NCBI RefSeq assembly: GCF_035046485.1
Contig: NC_085138.1
Span: forward strand, 327,356,129-327,420,128
DNA length: 64,000 nucleotides
Origin: Aedes albopictus
Lineage: Eukaryota; Arthropoda; Insecta; Diptera; Culicidae
Direction of reading: 5' to 3'
Under the pieces are notes generated by a model that was not told the DNA's origin, ran no database searches, and worked only from the letters and a program-made list of their open reading frames with translations. How positions within the stretch are numbered: position 1 is the first letter of the stretch; the number at the start of each line of letters is the position of its first letter. Both the position numbers and the translations under genes were made by a program. Shown here piece by piece: positions 10,487-20,939 of this stretch.

Positions 10487-12277
10487 CAGAGGTTCCCAAA
10501 CTTTTTGCTATCGCGGCGCCATTTGAAATTTTCATTATTTTCGAACAATTTTCAGCTCAAACATTTAAATGCAAAATTGTGAAGAACTTTCAGTACCATG
10601 TTTTCTCATAATCCAATTAAAACTGCATTTCTAGCGTCAAAACGTATTTTCAATAAAAAATGCTTTAAAATTTCATAAATATTTGTTAGCTTTCAAATGC
10701 CATATTTATTTATTGAACAAGGAAAACTGCCCATAACCGCATAACAGTAACATTCAACAAAAGTAGGCATTGGAGAAAATTGAACCCAAAGTTGCAACTT
10801 TAGATAGTATAAGAATAAATCGAAGTTTTCAAAATTTTCCATATATTTGTCATCCGTCGTATAGCAATAAAATTTTCTACAGCACTTCCTGTATGCTGGG
10901 GGAATTGTTAAAAAATAAATCGGACCTCAGTATGATTGATGTCACGCTTCAAAGCCAGTCTATTTTCCTAGTGTGACTGTTATGCGGTCACATTGGTCAA
11001 TGAGACAAAATGACTTGGCATTTTTTTTTTCATAAATCCTAGAACAAATTTAATTTTTATATTCATGTGGTCGAAAGCACTTGTGATTTGATGATGATCC
11101 CCAATATTAACTCAATATCAGCAAAATATGCAAATGTTACAAATATACCGTTATGGGCAGTAAACCAATATATCAAAAATTTCGGCAGAAAATGCGAGCA
11201 GCTGATGCCTTATAATTAAACAAAAATAGTAAAACTGTTGCAATATCTTATTAATTCCGCGTACACACAGAATTTTATAAAAACCTTAGATTTTTGTTGA
11301 AATTACAAAATTTTCAAAAACGGTTTGTTAAGAATGTAGTGTTGTAAATTTCAGCAAACTTAAGTACAAAAATATAATGTAGGCTGATGATGGATCTTTC
11401 ATTTCCATGCGTTTGATCATTATGTCTTGAGAAAAGCTTGAAGGTCTATCTTTCACATAAGTTCTGGATGACTATTTCGTCCTACAATTGAAAAAAAGTG
11501 CCTTTTGTGCAAAAACTTTGTAAAAAATTTCTGAATGTCAATCAAAAGTAACTTACTTTTTTTATAATTTTCTATTAAATACAAGATAGGGGAACTTACG
11601 TATTTTCGGCAGTTTTGTTCTCTTCGTCATGGAGTGTTTTTTGAAACCTGTTGATCTCAAAGTTGGCCTCAAATCCTTCCAGACCAAGCTGAATTATATG
11701 CCCAAATTTCAGGCAATTCGGCCCACGAAAACCCCCCATGACGAAGAGAACAAACCTACCGATAATACCCTTTGTCACCCTATATGACAAAGAATAAAAT
11801 CATTTTTGAGATGTGATCTACTTGCACATAATCAAAAATTTGCAGAAGTATTCTATGATAGTGACGTTAGTAAAAAATGTCCCGAAAAGCAGAATACAAC
11901 ATAAAGAACTATATGGAAATGTATGGAATAAGGAAAGAACTGTAATAGGATCTTTAAAATATTTACTTTCAGTTACAAGCTGTCGATAGAATCGAAAACT
12001 GAACTGGAGTATAGGAAATCTAATATTTTTTTCTCAACCAAGAATTTCTTAAAACTCCGAGAATTTAAAAATTTGATAAAAATCAATATGTTTTAAGAGG
12101 ATTCCAGAATTTCAAGAATATTCGAAGTTTGGTATAATTTTTGGAAAAATGCCGTGCAGCAACACTTCGAAGATCCACCAAATAGAAAATACGTTCTGAT
12201 ATTCAATTATATTGTTTTGACTCAAAACTCTGCGGTGCACCAGCAAAATGTTCACGGCGCACCAGGGGGAAGCACTG
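10487..12277. mobile_element. hAT non-autonomous element, 1.79 kb, in last nervy intron
   Basis: Perfect 8-bp duplications AGTTACCA lie at 10479-10486 and 12278-12285. The left end CAGAGGTTCCCAAACTTTTT is a classic hAT terminus; the right end inverse CAGTGCTTCCCCCTGGTGCG matches it partly, and both continue into GCGGCGC/GCGCCG. It has no transposase reading frame, and a small nested MITE lies at 11589-11780. It makes up most of the final nervy intron. Confidence 0.9.
11589..11780. mobile_element. Nested TA-inserting MITE, 192 bp
   Basis: TTTTGTTCTCTTCGTCATGG on the left is mirrored by CCATGACGAAGAGAACAAAC on the right, with outer ends GGGG and CCC flanked by TA. It lies inside the hAT element. 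The 64-codon minus frame across it is a by-product of the inverted repeat. Confidence 0.7.
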
Positions 12278-12285
12278 AGTTACCA

Positions 12286-12648
12286 CATGGACAGTGTTGA
12301 AAGGGAGTAAAGAGACTAGACTTGTCAGATTACGGAGGTAATCAAAAGTCAAATTTTTGGGATTATCCTATCCGTAGAAAAGTTGTGGAATCACATGCTC
12401 GGCAGATGAATAGGGACGTTAATCGTTCCCGTGACCCTTTAGGTAGGATTTCTTACAATACCTATCTAAAACAATCATCCCTCCAGCAATAGAATAAGTA
12501 GCAGCTCAAACTTTCTTAAAAAGAAGCGAGCTTCCTATGCCCGTGTGCTGGCAAGCAAAATTCAAACTCTATCTATTGGTATCATCGAAGCAAAAACTCA
12601 CAAAATGTACGTGATTTTGGCTAACATGTCCCACCACACCGCAATTAC
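12286..12648. other. nervy intron remainder
   Basis: Intronic sequence between the hAT element and the MYND exon. No repeat or motif recognised beyond the donor GTAATT at 12643-12648 (minus). Confidence 0.5.
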
Positions 12649-12756
12649 CTGATGGTGCTGATCCCAGTCTTTGTGCTGACAGAAAGATCCACAATACCGG
12701 GCTAGGTTGCATCCCGAACACGTCTCGTTAGCTTTTCGACCACAATTCCAGCACGC
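12649..12756 (-). CDS. nvy: nervy exon encoding the MYND zinc finger
   Basis: The 36 codons begin [20 protein letters not shown] and end [16 protein letters not shown]. With VC from the next exon the spacing is C-x2-C-x7-C-x2-C-x5-C-x3-C-x7-H-x3-C, an exact MYND consensus, nearly identical to the finger of vertebrate ETO. In ETO proteins this finger binds N-CoR/SMRT co-repressors. Acceptor TTACAG and donor GTAATT are canonical and both junctions are phase 0. The preceding intron is only 81 bp. Confidence 0.96.
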
Positions 12757-12837
12757 CTGTAAGCAGATAACAACTGAGATTTAGAGAGCTACGCTCTGTA
12801 TTATACCCAAGGCGGAGGATATTACAAGAGTACTAAC

Positions 12838-13005
12838 GTTCTGGCTGCCACCGTTTGGGCCGTCCGCATCCGGATCCGTGCTGCTCCGGTGAATCTCGGC
12901 GAACATCTTCTCCATTTTCAGCCGCTCCTGGGCGAACATTTCGATGGTCCGCGCCTCGGCTGCCGCCACCGCCCGCTGAATCTCGATCACCGCTTGTCGT
13001 TTGAC
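12838..13005 (-). CDS. nvy: nervy exon encoding NHR3
   Basis: The 56 codons begin VKRQAVIEIQRAVAAAEART and continue IEMFAQERLKMEKMFAEIHR, a charged amphipathic helix corresponding to NHR3 (VKRQAMTELQKAV in vertebrate ETO). A short hydrophilic linker DPDADGPNGGSQN leads to the MYND exon. In the family this region contributes to binding PKA regulatory subunits. Acceptor TTTCAG and donor GTTAGT are canonical and both are phase 0. Confidence 0.95.
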
Positions 13006-13063
13006 CTGAAATACGCACTATTAGATAAACATTCCTTGGCTCACATCCCCCATCCAAGCATAC

Positions 13064-13459
13064 CTGATTGACCGACTCTTCAGCACTCCGCCGAAACTCG
13101 GCGATCTTCTCCTCCGTCTGCCGCTTCATATCGGCCATCGAGTTATCCTGATGGTCGCGGGCCTGATGCGTCTCGATACCCCGCTGCTGTAGGATCGAAA
13201 TAGCTCGTTTGGTTTTCTCCACCATTGCCGATATGCACGTCAGCATGGTGTGAATGTTTTTCCATTCCTCCTCGCCGCCACCTCCTCCGGATACGCTACC
13301 GGAGCTGGTCGGTGCAGCCCCAATAACACTGCTGTTGCCTGCGATATTAGATCCACTGGTGCCTCCGCCGCCACTGCCGCCACCTGGAGGGATTCTGGAC
13401 GGTCGGTGACTCTCGCTGGACGGTATCCGCAGGTCGCGCTCGTCCCGGTGTAAGGCATG
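13064..13459 (-). CDS. nvy: nervy exon encoding a Gly/Ser linker and NHR2
   Basis: The 132 codons begin HALHRDERDLRIPSSESH and pass through a Gly/Ser-rich spacer. They then enter NHR2: EEEWKNIHTMLTCISAMVEK and TKRAISILQQRG, homologous to the EEWKHLDHLLNCIMDMVEK helix through which ETO forms tetramers. A second helical stretch, MADMKRQTEEKIAEFRRSAE, ends ESVNQ and aligns with the EEAVNEVKRQA region of ETO across the junction. Donor GTATGC is a less common but valid GT site; the acceptor follows a T9 tract. Both junctions are phase 0, and the downstream intron is 58 bp. Confidence 0.95.
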
Positions 13460-13484
13460 CTGAAAAAAAAAGGATTAGACAAAA

Positions 13485-14160
13485 CTTGGTTAACGCGAAA
13501 CTATTTGCGGGGGTGGACTTGATATATTTTAGTAGTTTGACTGGTTGGAACACCTCGTCGTACATGACATTCCATAAGACCGGACCCAGGATGGAATCTT
13601 GCGGGACAAGTAAACTAGTACTCGGTTCTAGAAGTAACTTTCGAGAATCTTTTACAGATACACAGGTATCCTCAGAAGCAAGAGCGTATCGGCAATTAAC
13701 TGACACCATTGAACGCGTTCCTTACAACCAGAGTCACTACTGCAGAATCCCCCTTCTCTTACGCTGAAGCGCTATCTCGGCGGTCTTTGAAACCCCGTCT
13801 ACGCTCGACCTTCCTTTCCTGAAGCCGGACTGGTTACTGGAAAGACCATTTATATCCTCGGTGTGCCTCAACAGTCTGTTGAGAATGGTATTTTCGAGCC
13901 CTTTTCCGCCGTGTCGATCAAGCATATTGGCCAATATGCCGACGAGTCTCCGGGTGGTTTCCCCGCCTTTGCCAATAGTACCAGGCTCTGCCTCTTCCAA
14001 ACTTCTGGAAAACTCCCTCGTCCAGGCATTTTTGCATAGGAGACCTGAACATCTTGGCACGGTAAAGGCTGGGTATGCTGCGCAATTCAGATCTCATTGT
14101 GATCCTCTAGCCACTGCCCAGCAACTCCTATCCCTACCTCCTCGTGGTACCGGCCGGAAA
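13485..14160 (-). pseudogene. R1-clade LINE reverse transcriptase relic
   Basis: On the minus strand 14060-13737 reads through GKGGETTRRLVGILANMLDR, GLENTILNRLLRHTEDINGL and SSNQSGFRKGRSSVDGV, which are RT motifs 1-2 of the R1 type. After a break, 13700-13490 reads PQDSILGPVLWNVMYDEVFQ, the GVPQGS/LGP motif region with G changed to D. The catalytic FADD region is absent. It lies in the sense orientation of nervy in the 9.5-kb intron, abutting an oppositely oriented RTE. Confidence 0.75.
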
Positions 14161-14162
14161 CT

Positions 14163-16677
14163 ATGAGCAACCTTAGGGAAGATCGGGTAACCAACCCCGG
14201 TGGGAACTTTGGTCGTAGGCTGACAGGGAAGGGGGGGGGTTGCTTCGGCAAACCTGAGCGTCTGTGCTCCAGGAGGAGCGGCTCACAACAGCGTCTGATT
14301 CCCATGTTAGGGGCGGCTGATCTACGTCCGAGTGCCAGGGAAGGACTCTAAGCTCAACTGAACACTATGGTCCTCCGGAAAGTAGGGGGTTGGTGTCAGG
14401 CCCTACGAGCCAGCCGTAAAAAAACATTGTAACGGAAAATCAGCAACAGAATAATACGAACCAAGACCACCGGCAACGACCCCAGCGAACAAAAAGGACT
14501 TGCGATTTGAAATCGGTACGTGGAACTGCCGATCTCGCAACTTCATTGGGAGCACCCGCATACTCGCCAATCTATTAAAGGACCACGGGTTCGGCATCGT
14601 AGCGCTGCAGGAGGTGTGTTGGACAGGATCCATGGTGCGAACGTTTAGAGGTAATCATACCATCTACCAGAGCTGCGGCAACACACGCGAGCTGGGAACA
14701 GCTTTCATCGTGATGGATGATATGCAGAGGCGCGTGATCGGTTGGTGGCCGATCGACGAAAGAATGTGTAGGTTGAGGTTCAAGGGCCGATTCTTCAACT
14801 TCAGCATAATAAACGTGCACAGCTCACACTCCGGAAGTACTGATGATGACAAGGTTTTTTTTTTTTTGGTTTTTATTTATGTGTATTTTAACTGGTTGCT
14901 AATTCTACACTCAATGATGACAAGGACGCATTTTACGGGCAGCTCGAACGCGAGTACGATCGCTGCCCAAGCCACGGCGTGAAGACCATCATAGGAGATT
15001 TGAACGCTCAGGTAGGCCAGGAGGAGGAATTCAGACCGACGATTGGTAAGTTCAGCGCCCACCAGCAGACGAACGAAAACGGCCTACGACTCATTGATTT
15101 CGCCGCCTCCAAAAATATGGCCATGCGTAGCACTTTTTTCCAACACATCCTCCCTTATCGTTACACCTGGAGATCACCACAGCAGACGGAATCTCAAATC
15201 GACCACGTTCTGATTGGCGGACGGCACTTCTCCGACATTATCGACGTCAGGACCTATCGTGGCGCCAACATCGACTCCGACCACTATCTGGTGATGGTCA
15301 AACTGCGCCCAAAACTCTCCGTCATCAACAATGTACGGTACCGGCGACTGCTACGGTACAACCTAGAGCGACTGAAACAACCGGATGTCGCCTCAGCATA
15401 CGCGCAGAATCTCGAGGCCACGTTGCCAGACGAGGGCGAGCTCGATGAGGCCCCTCTAGAGGACTGCTGGAGTACAGTGAAAGCAGCCATGAACGACGCA
15501 GCCTAGAGCACCATTGGGTACGTGGAACGGAATTGACGGAACGAATGGTTCGACGAAGAGTGTGCAACGGTTTTGGAGGTGAATGACGCAGCGAGGGCGG
15601 TAATGCTGCAGCAAGGGACTCGACAGAACGTGAAACGTTACAAACAAAAGCGAAAACAGTAGACCCGCCTCTTTCGGGAGAAAAAGCGCCGCTTGGAAGA
15701 AGCGGAGTGTGAAGAAATGGAACTGCTGTGCCGTTCCCAAGAAACACGGAAGTTCTATCAGAAGCTCAACGCATCCCGCAACGGCTTCGTGTCGCGAGTC
15801 GAAATGTGCAGGGATAAAGACGGAGGCCTCTTGACGGACGGACGTGAGGTGATCGAAAGGTGGAAGCAGCACTTCAATCAACACCTGAATAGCGTGAAGA
15901 ACGTAGACGCGGGAGACCACGGCAACGGAGGAAACGACGACACCAGTGCAGCGAAGGATGGAAATGAACCAATTTCAACGCTGAGGGAAGTTAAGGATGC
16001 CATTCATCAGCTCAAAACCAAAAAAGCTGGTAAGGATGGTATCGCAGCCAAACTCATCAAGATGGGCCCTGAAAAGTTGGAAACCTGTCTGCACCGGTTG
16101 ATAGTCAGGATCTGGGGATCTGCCCCATTCACAAGAAAGGCGACCATTCGAAATGTGAGAAATTCAGAGCGATCACTATTTTGAATGCTGCCTACAAAGT
16201 GCTATCCCAGATCATCTTCCGCCGTCTGTCACCAAAAACGAATGAGTTCTTGGGAAGTTATAAAGCCGCTTTCATCGACGCCGGTCGGCAACGGACCAGA
16301 TCTTCACCGTACGGCAAATCCTCCAGAAATGCCGTGAATACCAGGTCCCAACGCATCACTTGTTTATCGACTTCAAAGCTGCGTACGACAGTATCGACCG
16401 TGCAGAGCTATGGAGAATCATGGATGAAAACGGCTTTCCTGGGAACCTGACTAGGCTGGTTAAAGCAACGATGGACGCTGTGCAAAACTGCGTAAGTGTT
16501 TCGGGTGAACTATCCAGGGCATTCGAATCTCGTCGGGGACTGCGACAATGTGATGGACTCTCATGCCTACTCTTCAACATCGCTCTGCAAGGTGTGATGC
16601 GACGAGCCGGGCTCAACAGCCGGGGAACGATTTTCAAAAAATCCGGTCAATTTGTATACTTTGCGGACGAACAAAAG
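14163..16677 (+). pseudogene. RTE-clade (JAM1-like) LINE, 3'-truncated
   Basis: 14163-14490 resembles an RTE leader (GCCCTACGAGCCAGCCGTAA). Endonuclease: 14500-14850 reads FEIGTWNCRSRNFIGSTRIL and IVALQEVCWTGS; after a 59-bp insertion, 14979-15506 reads TIIGDLNAQVG and NIDSDHYLVMVKLRPK (GDLNA and SDHYL catalytic motifs). RT: 15693-16184 (REVIERWKQHFNQHLN, LKTKKAGKDGI) and 16360-16677 (FIDFKAAYDSIDRAELWRIM, SRRGLRQCDGLSCLLFNIAL, ending VYFAD). Stops and frameshifts near 15506, 15660 and 16180 make it dead. The copy stops inside the FADD motif, where a MITE begins. JAM1 is a known Aedes RTE; naming here is by clade resemblance. Confidence 0.82.
14855..14913 (-). mobile_element. 59-bp retroposon scrap with 12-bp TSD and poly(A)
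   Basis: The 12-mer ATGATGACAAGG flanks the insert exactly (14843-14854 and 14914-14925) within the RTE endonuclease. On the minus strand the insert runs TGAGTGTAGAATTAGCAACC and ends in about 13 A residues. This is an extremely 5'-truncated LINE or other poly(A) RNA insertion made by target-primed reverse transcription after the RTE copy had arrived. Confidence 0.85.
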
Positions 16678-17286
16678 TGACGCTTGTTTAAAACAATAAA
16701 ACGCTTGGTTGATTTTCAAACTGAGAATTTACCTACTCCAAAGTTACATTTATTTGTTCTTACTCAGAGTTTATCGATAAAAACAATCAATTACTATCAT
16801 TCCATATAACGTTATAAACATTATTTGTTTCTACAAAATGGGGACCACAAACATATACAAGAAGTAGTTTTGGCCGTGATAGATAACGCGCAGCTATTCA
16901 AGACAGCATCCACAAAACGTTGTTCGGTTTCGCCTTTTTTCTTTTGTTTTGTTCGTTCTACTTTAAATCCACTTGCCGAGTTCTAAAAATAGATTTCCGA
17001 GCTGTGAGCTACCGTCCAAGCTGCCGTCACTAACATAATCACTTTCCGACTTTGTTAGCGGCAAAAGTGCTGTCGTTTAAAACAATTTATTATTTTATCT
17101 TGAAATTAACAAATCTCAGTTTGGTCGAACAAATTGTCAACAATTTTGACAAAAGAAAATATTTGTATTATCAAATAATGGAACAGTTCAGTTTAAATTA
17201 AAAATCAGTTTGTCGCTATAGCAAACTGAAAAATCGGTAAAATTTAACTAGAATTTAATGGTGTTTACAATTTATTTCTCTACGTG
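16678..17286. mobile_element. MITE with CACGCAG termini, copy 2 (left end lost)
   Basis: From TGACGCTTGTTTAAAACAAT it matches the element at 1378-2063, ending TTTATTTCTCTACGTG. The left terminal 12 bp are missing where it abuts the truncated RTE, and an internal block around the copy-1 positions 1560-1630 is deleted. Confidence 0.65.
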
Positions 17287-17309
17287 CATGTTATCAAGTA
17301 TAAAAACCC

Positions 17310-17350
17310 AGATTAATCCACCTGGTGGTGATAGTGCCTTTCTCGTCGAA
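17310..17350 (+). repeat. GCCTTTCTCGT-family repeat, 5' end fragment A
   Basis: ATTAATCCACCTGGTGGTGA followed by GCCTTTCTCGT. The same pairing recurs at 18388-18424. The inverse ACGAGAAAGGC closes the elements at 22016-22026 and 22812-22824, so these are ends of one repeat family. Confidence 0.55.
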
Positions 17351-17761
17351 TATGTACTCAAGATTTTTTCGTCGCCATAAGCCGAAGTGTTCCTGAATCC
17401 TGAGAATACTCTAGAACGGAATAAATCTCATTTTCTTCTTTTGTCACAGTGCTCGTTGACTCGACAAAGGGGGAGGGGGTGGAGTTGATAAACAATAAAT
17501 GTATTTGATGAAAAAATCCCATACAAAATTAAGCAAACTAATTTCACCTTAAAATTGAAAAAAAAAATTGGTTTATTGATTTGTGCCCTTCCTCAAAATG
17601 TTGAATTCCGACCAAAATTTCCAAGGGAGGACCCCTCTTGACTTAAGAGAAAATCCAATTTTGTCAGACTTTTTCAGATAAGCAAGAACTTTATCAAAGC
17701 CATAATCAAATTTGGAAACTTATTGATGGCTAGTATTCCGACGTTACGTTAAACGTATAAA
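17351..17761. other. nervy intron, unassigned repeat body
   Basis: AT-rich, probably the body of the GCCTTTCTCGT-family repeat or plain intron. Includes a GGGGGAGGGGGTGG tract near 17467. Nothing else is supported. Confidence 0.35.
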
Positions 17762-17916
17762 GGGGCATCCATAAAGTATGTCACGCTTAGAGGGGGAGGG
17801 GGGGGGGGTTCAGAAAAGTGTTACAAGCAATGTGTAAGTATAGGAAAACCCGTACGAAGAGGGGAGGGGAGACTGAAAACTCCCATTTTTAGCGTAACGT
17901 ACTAAATGCATGTCCC
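17762..17916. mobile_element. MITE of the GGGNCATCCATAAAGTA type
   Basis: The left arm GGGGCATCCATAAAGTATGT and the inverse of the right arm, GGGACATGCATTTAGTACGT, align, followed by CACGCT and TACGCT. The interior has a G-rich tract of more than ten Gs at 17799-17810. It is a decayed Tc1-like MITE. Confidence 0.6.
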
Positions 17917-18034
17917 GTAGGCAGAGCTGAAAATATCAAACCTCTCAGTTGACTGCTTGACCACCTTCACTAGCACTGGATGCCGATCATTATCAAGACA
18001 TTTCGGCAATTTTTTTTCTGCACACTTTAGCCTA

Positions 18035-18331
18035 CACACTACGAAAAAACCAAAATTACTCGTAACGTAAATTTATTGCACAGAACGTAAACAATTTCAT
18101 TACGGAAATTTATAGGTATTCTGACTTAATAATACGTCAATCTTGTAAAATTGAGTTCAATGTGACGTAAACAGTTTGTGAATCGTGCATCATTACGTTA
18201 CACATGACTTAATATTCAATTGAATGTGACAGAAAATTACGTTACTTGTGCGTTTAAATTTACGTCATATGTGCTGCTTGCATATGTGCATCCAGAGTGA
18301 CGGAAATTTACATGATTTTCTTCTAAGTGTG
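18035..18331. mobile_element. TA-inserting MITE, CACACTACGAA termini
   Basis: The left end CACACTACGAAAAAACC and the inverse of the right end, CACACTTAGAAGAAAATC, match imperfectly, and both are flanked by TA. Interior inversions (ACTCGTAACGTAAATTTA and its counterpart near 18236-18268) support a foldback MITE. Confidence 0.6.
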
Positions 18332-18385
18332 TATATTTTATTATCATTGGTTATAAGATTAATGTTCAATTTGATAAAAAAAAAC

Positions 18386-18432
18386 CTAGTTAATCCACCT
18401 AGCGGTGCTGACGCCTTTCTCGTGCCTTCGAA
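18386..18432 (+). repeat. GCCTTTCTCGT-family repeat, 5' end fragment B
   Basis: AGTTAATCCACCTAGCGGTG then GCCTTTCTCGTG. It is cut downstream by the MITE at 18473. Confidence 0.55.
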
Positions 18433-18472
18433 AACCCATTTCAACAAAACTCAAGTGACATGTTGATGAATA

Positions 18473-18927
18473 CAGTTTCTTACCGATTTTGGCAACACGA
18501 GGTGAATTTTATGTTGATAAAATGGGGTGTTGCTAAAATCGGTAAAAAAAATGGGGTTTTACAACTTTATGCTTTATTTTTAAATTATATTATCAATATG
18601 GACTATTCACAAGTTATAAAACGCTCCCCTTAAGTGACGTTCATAAATTACGCCATGATTAAAAAAAACTGTCGTTTTTGAAAGCTTAATGAATTTATAT
18701 ATTTTCCAATAGAGGTGAAGCTAAAAACATGTATTTAAGATGATTTTGCGATAAAAAAATTTTGTCAAAAATTTGTGTTACCAAAATCGGTAAATAATTG
18801 CCGCTGGTAAAAAAATGTTGCCAAAAACGGGTGTTGTCAAAATCGGTAAGAAAATGTTGCCAAAAACGGGTGTTGTCAAAATCGGGAGTAGACAAAAACG
18901 GGTGTTGCCAAAATCGGTAAGAAACTG
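18473..18927. mobile_element. TA-inserting MITE, 455 bp, with subterminal tandem motifs
   Basis: Perfect inverted ends of at least 26 bp begin CAGTTTCTTACCGATTTTGG, flanked by TA at 18471-18472 and 18928-18929. The right third repeats the units GTTGTCAAAATCGG and GTTGCCAAAAACGGGTG five to six times, a layout like transposase-binding subterminal repeats. It is non-coding. Confidence 0.85.
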
Positions 18928-19229
18928 TATAGCACTTTCATATGTTTAACAATAATCCATTTTATGGCACCAGAAATCATATCGATTATATGGTTTTTGA
19001 TGTTTGAGCCTCAAAATCTTAAGAAAAAGCCGCTATCTTGGATTTTGAGCCAAAATCTTGGATTTTAGACCACCATCTTGGATATTCCGGTCGCCATTTT
19101 TCGGCTCCGGACATCTTCCCCATACCAAATATACCATATCGCATGATTTTAGGGCCTAAAACTCCATTGAACAGCTGCCATCTTGGATATACTGGTCGTA
19201 ATTTTTGGAGTCCAGACATCTTCCCTGTA

Positions 19230-19464
19230 CTGCCCATATTCGCATAGTTGACGTAAGCGCCACTGTACTTTCCAGCACACTTTTGCAATTTTAACAATGA
19301 AATAAATCGAAGTTGACATTTTTTCCACGTTGACATCTACCTACGAGTTAGATTCTGTGCTCTTTTGAATAAAGTTGGTCACAAATACATGAATTCGTTT
19401 AATATTAGGCAGTGTATGCTGACTTTGACAATGGTGGTTACGTCGACTATGCGAACATGGGCAG
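19230..19464. mobile_element. MITE, 235 bp, with TGTA duplication
   Basis: Inverted ends CTGCCCATATTCGCATAG and CTATGCGAACATGGGCAG. TGTA occurs on both sides (19226-19229, 19465-19468); deleting one copy plus the element restores the length of the surrounding repeat unit (CTTCCC-TGTA-CCAAA versus CTTCCC-CATA-CCAAA), which supports a true 4-bp duplication. Confidence 0.8.
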
Positions 19465-19627
19465 TGTACCAAACATACCCTAATTGCATTGTTTTAGTGC
19501 CTAAAACTACATTAAATAGCCGCCATATTGCATTTTAGACCGCCATCGTGGATATTCTGGTCGCCATGTTTGGACTCCGTACATCTTCCCCATACCAAAT
19601 ATACTCATATTACATGGTTTTAGGGTC

Positions 19628-19848
19628 ATTGTGGAGCCTCGTAGCCGTGCGGTTAGGGTCAGCAAGCTTATAATCGTACCATGCTATGGGGTGTGGGTTC
19701 GATTCCCGCTTCGGGCGATGAAACTTTTCCTGAGAATAGTTTCTTCCCCCTTTTCCACTGGTGTATGCTCTGTTGTCCGTTGTCTCATGTTAAGTTTAAA
19801 ACAGTCTGTACAGCCGAAAGCTGAAGACGTTATCCATGTCTTTTTTTA
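19628..19848 (+). mobile_element. tRNA-derived SINE
   Basis: The head GCCTCGTAGCCGTGCGGTTA (A box) and GTGTGGGTTCGATTCCCGCT (B box) has tRNA spacing. The body continues to a CTTTTTTT tract near 19840. It interrupts the minisatellite within the GGGCCTAAAACTCC block. No clear target duplication, so ends are approximate. Confidence 0.7.
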
Positions 19849-20262
19849 TAAACTATATTAAATAGCCGCTATCTTGAATTTGGAGCCGCCATCTTGGATT
19901 TCAGACCGCCGTCTTGGATATTCTGACCGCTATGTTGGACTCCGGAAATCTTTTCCATACCAAATAAACCCACATTGCATGGTTTAGGGCCTAAAACTCC
20001 TTTGAACGCCGTCATCTTGAATTTTGATCCGCCATCTTGGATTTAAGACCGCCATCTTGGATATTCTGGTCGCCACGTTTGGACTCCGGACATCTTCTCC
20101 ATACCAAATATACTCATATTGCATGGTTTGGGACCTGAAACTCCATTAAAGAGCCACCATCTTGAATTTGGAGCCACCATCTTGGATTTTATTCCGCCAT
20201 CTTGAATATTCTGGCAGCCATTTTGGGACTCCGGACATCTTCTCTATACAAAATATACCCAT

Positions 20263-20542
20263 CTCTCTCTCTCTTCTTGGCGTAACGTCCGTGGACAAAG
20301 CCTGCTTCTCAGCTTAGTGTTCTATGAGCACTTCCACAGTTATTAACTGAGAGCTTCCTCTGCCAATGACCATTTTGCATGCGAATATCGTGTGGCAGGC
20401 ACGAAGATACTCTATGCCCAAGGAAGTCAAGGAAATTTCCTTTACGAAAAGATCCTGGACCGACCGGGAATCGAACCCGTCACCCTTAGCATGGTCATGC
20501 TGAATATCCGTGCGTTTATCGCCTCGGCTATATGGGCCCGTT
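20263..20542 (-). mobile_element. Feilai-type tRNA SINE, full length, 13-bp TSD
   Basis: Minus-strand order: head GGGCCCATATAGCCGAGGCG (A box), GACGGGTTCGATTCCCGGTC (B box), body containing GAAGTGCTCATAGAACACTA, GCTGAGAAGCAGGCTTTGTC and ACGTTACGCCAAGAAG, and tail (GA)n. This body is that of Feilai, a tRNA-related SINE described from Aedes. The 13-mer AAAATATACCCAT flanks it exactly (20250-20262, 20543-20555). It sits inside a minisatellite unit. Confidence 0.9.
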
Positions 20543-20587
20543 AAAATATACCCATATTGCATGGTTTTGGAGCCTAAAACTCCATTA

Positions 20588-20939
20588 AGGTGAAACTGGA
20601 AGCATTTTCTCATTTTTTTAGTTTTTGATTTTACATTAACTAACGATGCAATATTTTCAAAATCGGTTTTCGTGCACATGTAGAGTATGGATCAAGGCAT
20701 CTTCTGATTTTTTTTGAGGTGGAAAATGTTTTCCATTTTTGCAAAAACCATTTTTTTGTGAAATTTCGTTCAAAAATGGTTTCTGCAAAAACGAAAAACA
20801 TTTTCCACTACAAAAAAAATTCAGAAGATACCTTGATCCATACTCAACATGTGCACGAAAACCGATTTTGAAAATATTGCTGCGTTATTTAATAAAAAAT
20901 CAAAAACCGAAAAGTGAGGAAATGCTTCCAGTTTCGCCT
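20588..20939. mobile_element. Foldback MITE, 352 bp, TA duplication
   Basis: Ends AGGTGAAACTGGAAGCATTT and its imperfect inverse AAATGCTTCCAGTTTCGCCT. The arms pair over most of the length (TGGATCAAGG, GAAAACCGATTTTGAAAATA). TA flanks it, and removing the element plus one TA restores CCATTAAATAGCC of the host minisatellite. Confidence 0.85.
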
